A stretch of DNA of 64,000 bases from the NCBI GenBank assembly GCA_023213395.1, contig CM041465.1, positions 188,301,741 through 188,365,740 of the forward strand. Reading direction: 5' to 3'. Source of the DNA: Cycas panzhihuaensis. Lineage: Eukaryota; Cycadophyta. The notes beneath the pieces are model-generated. The model had not been told where the DNA came from. It searched no databases and saw only the letters and a list, made by a program, of their open reading frames with translations. The translations under genes and the position numbers were made by a program. Positions 58,031 to 64,000 of this stretch are shown here, piece after piece. Every line of letters begins with the position of its first letter. The stretch's first letter is position 1.

Positions 58031-58555
58031 GCCACTTATAAGTTGGCAAAGTTCCAACCAAAACATGGAGCTCACAATGTTGAAGAAACTTGTGAAGAAT
58101 CCTTTAGTGGTGCAAGTTTTGTACAAGCGCACATTCAAAGAATTGAGGGATCTTCAGCATCAAATGCCATTGACCAACCAAAGAGATACTTTGAAGCTCG
58201 GTGTAGATATATCACTTGTGAATTCCCTTCACTAATGCCAAGCCCTATTGGAATTGCCAATAGTGTGGCTTTAATCGATGGACAGTGGATCATGGACACA
58301 GGAGCAACTCAATATATGACATACAATCGTAGTCTATATCAAACATTTGACTCAAATATTCATGGAGTTGTTCACATGGCTGATAAATCACAACAACCTG
58401 TTGAAGGAATTGGCAACATTCGCCTGAAACTCCCAGGCTTAGAAGATTTTACATTGCTTGATGTCTTATACATACCCAATCTCAAACAAAACCTACTCTC
58501 TTTATCCACACGTGTTTCTCATGGATTTAATCTGAGTGTAACCGCAAATGACTAG
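58031..58555 (+). pseudogene. Copia-7 protease region
   Basis: This is open over 170 codons. The aspartic protease motif W-I-M-D-T-G-A-T-Q-Y-M-T begins at about 58289, followed by V-E-G-I-G-N-I-R-L and V-L-Y-I-P-N-L-K-Q-N-L-L-S-L-S at the junction with the integrase region. It ends at TAG 58553-58555. The catalytic Asp is kept. Confidence 0.88.
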
Positions 58556-58588
58556 ACTCTTAAGGTCATTCACCCTCTAACTAATTAG

Positions 58589-59660
58589 GTGTTTTTGATT
58601 GAACATCTCTCTCGCAAACTCTTTCAACTAAATGGCTCTCCATTTTCTGAAGCCCATTATGCCCAAAGCCCTTGTGCTGATGAAGAATTTGCATTTAATT
58701 CCATTTTGATCCATCCAACGTTGTCACAAGAAGCTCTTTGGCATGCTCATATGGGCCATGTTCACATTGATAGACTTAGAGATCTTTCTAATACTCTTCC
58801 AAACCTTCCAAAGTTTTCTTCTAAGGACTTTAAATGTGAAGCTTGTATCATTGCCAAATCTCATCGATAACCCTTTCCCAAAAGTTAGTGGAAATCGAGC
58901 CATCCATTATAATTGGTACACTCTAATTTGTGCGGGCTAATGCCCATTCCTTCACTTAAGGGCAAGCTATATTACATCTCTTTCATTGATGATTTTATTA
59001 GAAAAGTATGGGTAGCTTTTCTACATAAGAAAGATGAAGCATTCCGTATATTTAAGGAATTCAAAGCCCTTACTGAAAAAGAGTCAGGTTATTAACTCAA
59101 ATGTCTTTGAACTGATAATGGTGGTAAATATACCTCACATGAGTTTGAAAGCTACCTTCGAGACAATGGCATCAAGCATCAAACAATAGTAGCAGGTACC
59201 CCACAATAAAATGGAGTTGCCAAGTGCATGAACAGGACAATCATGAACATGGCTCATGCTATGTTAATATATAAAAATATACCTGCCTATCTATAGGCTG
59301 AAGCAATTTGGATAACCGTTTATTGTATCAATGCTGTTAGCCCATCGAAAGAAGTATAATCACCTAATGAAAAGTGGTCAGGACAAGCCCCCATTATTCA
59401 CTACTTTAGAATTTTTGGCTTTACATGCTATGCCCATACTCTAGATACTGATAGAAATAAACTCCAACTAAGGGCACTTAAAGGCATCTTTGTTGGATAC
59501 CCTATGGATAAGAAAGGGTATAAGGTTTTCATACCTTCACAATGAAAAATCATCGTTACCAGAGATGTCGTTTTTGTAGAGATAAAGGATCGGTTACTTA
59601 AATTAGACTCCATAGTACCCTCACACCGCTACAATAATGTTATCAAGTATGATGTTCAGA
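58589..59660 (+). pseudogene. Copia-7 integrase, catalytic residues lost
   Basis: The zinc region has W-H-A-H-M-G-H and C-E-A-C (58739-58850). In the core, the first acidic position is Asn (V-H-S-N-L-C-G, codon 58925-58927). The second is kept (T-D-N-G-G, Asp 59114-59116). The third is Lys (V-A-K-C-M-N, 59222-59224), exactly 36 codons later as DD35E requires. Both losses are single G-to-A changes. Stops at 59093, 59108, 59207 and 59294 fall at expected Gln, Arg, Gln and Trp codons. The C-terminal V-G-Y and V-T-R-D-V-V-F run to about 59580. Confidence 0.9.
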
Positions 59661-59672
59661 TTTTAAAATTTA

Positions 59673-59683
59673 GGGGGGGGGGG
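59673..59683 (+). repeat. G11 homopolymer in the IN-RT linker
   Basis: TTTA, then eleven G, then ATAGG. It sits between integrase and RT and resembles a second polypurine tract; it also shifts the frame. Confidence 0.9.
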
Positions 59684-60089
59684 ATAGGCATAAATTACTC
59701 TAAATGTTGGAAGCTGACAATAGAGCCTTGGAGGATACAAGTTGTGACTCTAAACCAATGAGTGCACATCCAGCACCATCTTTTGAAGATAGTAGAGTTG
59801 ATAAAGATAAAGCCATTATAGAAGAACCATCCTCTCTACCTTCAATTAACAAAGGCAAAACAATGGTAGAAGGACCATCTTCCTTAGGCACATCAACATC
59901 CTTCTTACAACATAATCATTTTAATGAATATGATGAGAACTAAGAAGTTGGAGAAATGAGAACATCATTCCTAACTCGAGGATCTCGAGAAGCCTGCCAG
60001 CTCAATAAGGACATATGACCAGATGAGGTAGGCAAAATTGGCACTAGAAGTGCCCATAGAGCAAGGATGTAGGAATCATTATATACTAA

Positions 60090-61640
60090 GCTTGAACCAG
60101 TAGAAATGCACCTTACTCTTAATGAAGAGCCCTTAACGTACCAAGAAGCTATAAAGCATGCAGCTTGGAGAAATGCCATGAACGAAGAGTACCAATCTCT
60201 TATCAAGAACAGTACATGGGAGCTCGTTGATCTACCACTTAGTAGAAAGGTAGTTCAAAATAAATGGGTGTTAAAAAATAAATATAGATTAGATGGCACC
60301 CTTGAAAAATATAAGGCGAGGTTAGTAGCTAAAGGATTTATACAAAGGGAAGGCATAGACTACACTGAAGTCTTTGCACCTACAACCAAGTGGCCTACAA
60401 TTATAACTCTTGTGGCCTTGGATGCTCAACAGGGTTAGAAAATCGACCAACTCGATATTAAGACCACGTTTCTCAATGGAGATCTTGAAGAAGAAATTTA
60501 CATGGCTTAGCCAGAAGGATATGAGATTGAAGGTCAAGAGCATAAGGTTTGCAGGCTCAGAAAGTCCTTATATGGCCTTAAACAAGCCCCTCGCGCTTGG
60601 TTTGCCAAGTTGTCTAAAAGGATGAGGTAACTTGGATACGAGGTTTGTGACTATCAAGATATTGATGCAATATTTTTCATCAAGTACCATAAAGATAAAG
60701 TCACTTATCTCACAATCTTTATGGATGATATGCTAGTAATGGGTAATAGTGAACAGGCAATAGGCCAGCTGAAAAAGGACCTTGGCAAAACGTTCGTATT
60801 GTCTGACCTCGGTGTGATGAAATATTACTTGGGAATTGAAGTAATACAAAAGAATGGAAAAAATTTCCTCTCCCAAGAAAAATACATCAACGATCTTCTA
60901 ACCAAGTTTCAGTTAGAAGATGCTCGACCAATGATGTTACCTATGGATCCTAACACTAAACTCTCAGCTGAAGGTGACACTAGGGAGGCAAATGCAACAC
61001 TCTATAGGAAACTTGTAGGTAGTCTCATCTACACTACCAATACAAGGCCAGATATTATACACTCTATCAGTATTCTTGCTCATTACATGACAAATCCTAA
61101 GCAGAATCATTGGCAAGCAGCAGTGTGAGTGTTGAGATACCTTAAGACCACCGACAAATATGGTCTGTTGTATGAACTTGATTCAGACTTTAAGCTTTTT
61201 GCATACACAGAATCAGACTTTACAGGAGATAAAGATACAGGAAGACCTATGTCTGGGTATGTAACCTTTCTTGGAATAGCACCAATATCATGGAGATCCA
61301 GACGATAGAAGATAGTTGTAGATTCAACTAGCGAAGCTGAATACATTACTACTTCTGAGACCAGTAAAGAGGTGATATGGCTGAGAAAATGATTGGAAAT
61401 ATTGAATATCACCCAAACAAGTCCTATGAGTTTTCATGTGGATAATCAATCAGCAATCTGCATGGCAAAAAATCCTATATTTCATGATTATACCAAACAC
61501 ATAAGTGTGAAAGTCCACAGGATTAGGGAACCTATTCATGATGGCATAATTCAATTAGGTTACTGCCCCATAGCATATCAAGTTGCTGATATCTTCACCA
61601 AACCACTACAAAGGGTGAAGTTTGAATAGTTCTGAAGGTA
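60090..61640 (+). pseudogene. Copia-7 reverse transcriptase and RNase H
   Basis: RT begins E-A-I-K-H-A-A-W-R-N-A-M and continues with [41 protein letters not shown] and the catalytic F-M-D-D (60718-60729; both Asp kept). It runs into L-G-I-E-V and Y-R-K-L-V-G-S-L-I-Y. RNase H shows S-T-S-E-A-E-Y and V-A-D-I-F-T-K-P-L. Its first acidic site appears as Glu (A-Y-T-E-S-D). Stops near 60436, 60508, 60628, 61127, 61306 and 61389 sit at expected Trp, Gln or Arg codons. Confidence 0.92.
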
Positions 61641-61700
61641 GCTCAGCCTTAGGGTCTCTATCTTCGATTTATCAAAGAAGATAGCAACAGGATCATCATA

Positions 61701-61807
61701 CTCTATTCTCTTCGTGAAAACCCCTTGTAGGTACGGAAGAATAAGAGTAAGTCTCTGCTCTATCCTCTTTTTGAAAACCCCATGTGGGTACAGAAGGATA
61801 AGAGTTG
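61701..61807 (+). repeat. 57-bp tandem duplication, two copies
   Basis: CTCTATTCTCTTCGTGAAAA at 61701 recurs as CTCTATCCTCTTTTTGAAAA at 61758, each followed by a CCCC...TGTRGGTACRGAAG block. It is 3' untranslated sequence of Copia-7. Confidence 0.85.
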
Positions 61808-62104
61808 TACTTGTTTTAAAAAATTAGAACCTGTGAAAACCCAAAAGGGCATAGGGGATGACCAAACAGTATATGGAGACTTAGTAGATTAAGCTGGACA
61901 TTTAAGCTACTTGGCTATCAGGCTACATCGAAGATCCACCTTAGCTATTTTGATTTATAAAAGGGGCTATAGATCTTAGAAAGTTCGTGGGTTTTTATTC
62001 CCCATGAGGGTTTTCCCACAAAAGTGTCATTTAGAATTTCATTATAATAATGAGGCTCAAATAAAGACCTCATAGAATAGATTTTTTGAAAATGACCTTC
62101 CACC

Positions 62105-62118
62105 ATTAAGGGGGGGAT
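62105..62118 (+). other. polypurine tract of Copia-7
   Basis: ATTAAGGGGGGGAT directly before the LTR start TGAAAG. Confidence 0.9.
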
Positions 62119-62430
62119 TGAAAGAGGTTAATGTATCGAGGTCATTTATGTAGATTAATTATATGACCTTAGGATATATTATTAGCATTAGTCTCTTAAT
62201 GAAATATACTTTATGTGCATTTAGATATAATTTCAGGTTCATGTCATTAGGCAAGAAAATCCTAACCCTAATGCTCACCCTTAATAATAAAAGGAGAAAT
62301 CTCGAGAAGGGAGTCATTATTTATTCTCACCTCTAAGCTTGCTCTCATATATTGTTTCATCTTCTTTTTCATTCTCCATTGTCATTGTGTGCATGTGAAT
62401 GATTTATCTCCAAGATCCATCATTCCTTCA
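62119..62430 (+). repeat. Copia-7 3' LTR
   Basis: The same length as the 5' LTR with no gaps, ending CATTCCTTCA and followed by TAGAC. Confidence 0.95.
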
Positions 62431-62435
62431 TAGAC

Positions 62436-63060
62436 AACATCAATAGAAGCATACATAGATAAATTTTAGGCATTACAAAATCAAGTCTCTCAACAACTTA
62501 ATTGTTAATATCTTACTAATATTTATATTTTAAGACTAAAAAAGAATATTCAGATGTGTCTAAAAGTTAGTACCTTGTATACCTTGAAAGATATTATCTC
62601 TATAATAAGAGCAATCAAAGTAGAGTTTATCAAAGAACACTCATCTACCTTTAGGAAAAACTCTTCACAGTACCAATGTCCTTGTCATTTAGTTAGCAAC
62701 ATCAACACCCTTGATTGGAAAAAGTGTAATGCTTAATAGTAGATCCTTCTACCAAATCAATTCATGTTCTATTAGCAAAAGTTAATCGTTGACTAAAGGA
62801 TAGCCTTTGTATCAAGTTCTTAGAAAGATGGTCCCTTGGTCATGCAAAGGTATGTAAAGTAAGGTGCATGGATTTTACTATTGACCTTAAAATTTAAGAA
62901 GATTTTAAAGTCAAAGTCAAATTTAAACTTGATGATGAACTTGCCCAAGAATCTTCCTCACTTTATCACTAGATTGAAGTCTTCTTATTAGTCATCTCTT
63001 CCACATCTTGCCAAGATCCACTTTATATGAAAGACACCCTTCAAAGAACACCTATACTAA
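62436..63060. other. unassigned AT-rich DNA
   Basis: Plus 62554-62736 is open for 60 codons with no recognised motif. It is likely old repeat sequence. Confidence 0.4.
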
Positions 63061-64000
63061 TATTGATCGTTGGTGTGGACGCGCGTCTATGGGATAGCTA
63101 CCTAACTAAATAGGTGTGGTGAGAGTGGATGATGATATGATCGAGGGAGAGACCTATAAGTAAAGTAATTACCACGCAGGGCGTCCCGTGCGCTGGAGCG
63201 TGAGTTCGGGACCTGCAATGGAATGTGGCTACCAAAGAGTGATCCTCCACCACTTCAAACAAAGGGTGAAGAGGCGTAGGGTTAACCTGGGTTGACCTAA
63301 GGGAAGGATCCTCCCACCCTTGGATGGCCGGAAGGGAAAGAGGAGGATCCTTTAACGGTTTCCCTAAAGCGATGGGAAACGAAGAAGGATAGGCAAGCAA
63401 CTGGCCTATAGACGGGGTCACTTTGGTTATCCGGCGAAGCGAAGAACCAAATGAAGGCAAAGGAGACGCTCCAAGAAAATAGATCAAGGGTATACCTAAG
63501 CAAGCTAACTGGGCAACATGAGTAACACGGAGGGTAAGAAGCTTGCACGGCTAAGACAGAGAAGAAAGGTGAAAAGGAGTGGTTCCTATGATCTTTTCCT
63601 ATGGGTAGCAAAGATGCATGTAATAAAACAAATAAAGCATAACCAAAAAAGTAAAGTCAAGTTTTCCTTTTATTTTCCAATGTGTTAATTACTAAGAAGG
63701 AATTCAAAAGGAAAGAGTGGTAGGGTGGAGTGAGGCGTGCACCTGGACCGAGGGCGTACGTGATGAGGGCCTTCTCGAGGGGCACCAAACTACTCCACGA
63801 GGTGCGTCGGATACGAAGTGTCGTGGCGGATTTAGAAGGAGGGGCTCCCTTACCTTCCCCAGAAAAATACTAAATACAATGCCAAGGAAAGAAAGGAACT
63901 AAATACTAGTGACTAAAGCGGTATGAAAGTACAATATGCGTAGGAGTACTTACTGGCAACTGAACAAGCGGAAAATACCTTTTGCGCTCTTCAAGCACCT
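63061..64000. other. GC-richer island of unknown origin
   Basis: Composition changes sharply near 63065 to about half G+C. CpG-containing words such as GACGCGCGTC, GGGCGTCCCGTGCGC and CGGCGAAGCGAAGAACC abound, unlike the deaminated surroundings. Frames on both strands are open (129 codons minus, 63098-63487) but motif-free. GTGCGCTGGAGCG at about 63188 resembles a group II intron 5' start (GTGYG), and the general texture recalls plant mitochondrial intron DNA. That is an impression, not a match. A different, younger repeat is equally possible. Confidence 0.4.

Larger units (their letters stand above)
54848..62430 (+). mobile_element. Copia-7, best-preserved Ty1/copia element
   Basis: 7.58 kb with 312-bp LTRs at both ends. 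There is a perfect primer site after the left LTR, a polypurine tract before the right one and all copia domains in order (gag, PR, IN, RT, RNase H). Flanks are identical TAGAC at 54843-54847 and 62431-62435. LTRs differ at about 21 sites by eye, most of them transitions. Around a dozen in-frame stops, a frameshift in gag and lost integrase residues make it non-functional. Confidence 0.95.

Noticed and set aside
59940-60206. Minus-strand 88-codon frame
   Set aside because: It is the antisense shadow of the Copia-7 IN-RT linker and RT start.
63188-63200. GTGCGCTGGAGCG called outright as a group II intron 5' end
   Set aside because: Only the first five bases match the consensus, and domain V was not found inside the window. 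It is kept as a hypothesis only.
63098-63611. 129- and 104-codon minus-strand frames in the GC-rich island
   Set aside because: No recognisable motif; long frames are expected by chance where stop codons are rarer.

Overview
The window reads as intergenic, transposon-filled DNA from a large and very AT-rich plant nuclear genome. I find no intact host gene, no rRNA or tRNA gene and no CRISPR array. Nearly everything recognisable is Ty1/copia or Ty3/gypsy LTR retrotransposons: UBN2-type gag, CCHC knuckles, DSG/DTG proteases, DD35E integrases, RT/RNase H, chromodomain-like tails, initiator-Met-tRNA primer sites (TGGTATCAGAGC and decayed forms) and polypurine tracts. Most premature stops lie where family alignment expects CAA, CAG, CGA or TGG. 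That points to decay by cytosine deamination on either strand. A low-GC seed plant with heavily deaminated repeats (Welwitschia has been reported as such a genome) would fit, but the sequence does not identify the species.

Layout. 1-2800: weakly structured DNA with an (AC)n tract. 2802-3170: 3' end of a plus-strand copia. About 5192-13895: a plus-strand copia (Copia-3: 5' LTR, primer site, leader, gag-protease), split by minus-strand Copia-1 (6214-12290) and ended by minus-strand Gypsy-1 (13896-21284). Gypsy-1 carries a 3.35-kb gag-only LTR element (TR-GAG, 17498-20851) bracketed by two 433-bp direct copies of the same Gypsy-1 segment. 21800-26517: Copia-4, plus strand. 26515-30904: minus-strand LTR pieces in an unusual PPT-LTR-PBS order. 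30905-34598: a 3.7-kb TA-dominated array. 34740-38091: Gypsy-2, plus strand. 41036-53490: Copia-6, minus strand, with an identical TTTTA target duplication; it is interrupted by Copia-5 (42232-48185, plus) and by a 2.5-kb TA/CA array. 53966-54337: primer site and LTR of an older minus-strand copia into which Copia-6 jumped. 54848-62430: Copia-7, the best-preserved element, with a perfect TAGAC target duplication. 63061-64000: a GC-richer island without the deamination pattern, possibly organelle-derived.

The genes do not form a pathway. The logic is stratigraphic: elements inserted into elements, then point decay, internal deletion, recombination and microsatellite growth. The most unusual observations are the 433-bp bracket around TR-GAG, the kilobase TA arrays with sectored C/G variants, the PPT-LTR-PBS unit and the uniform deamination signature. 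I saw no convincing new functional system.
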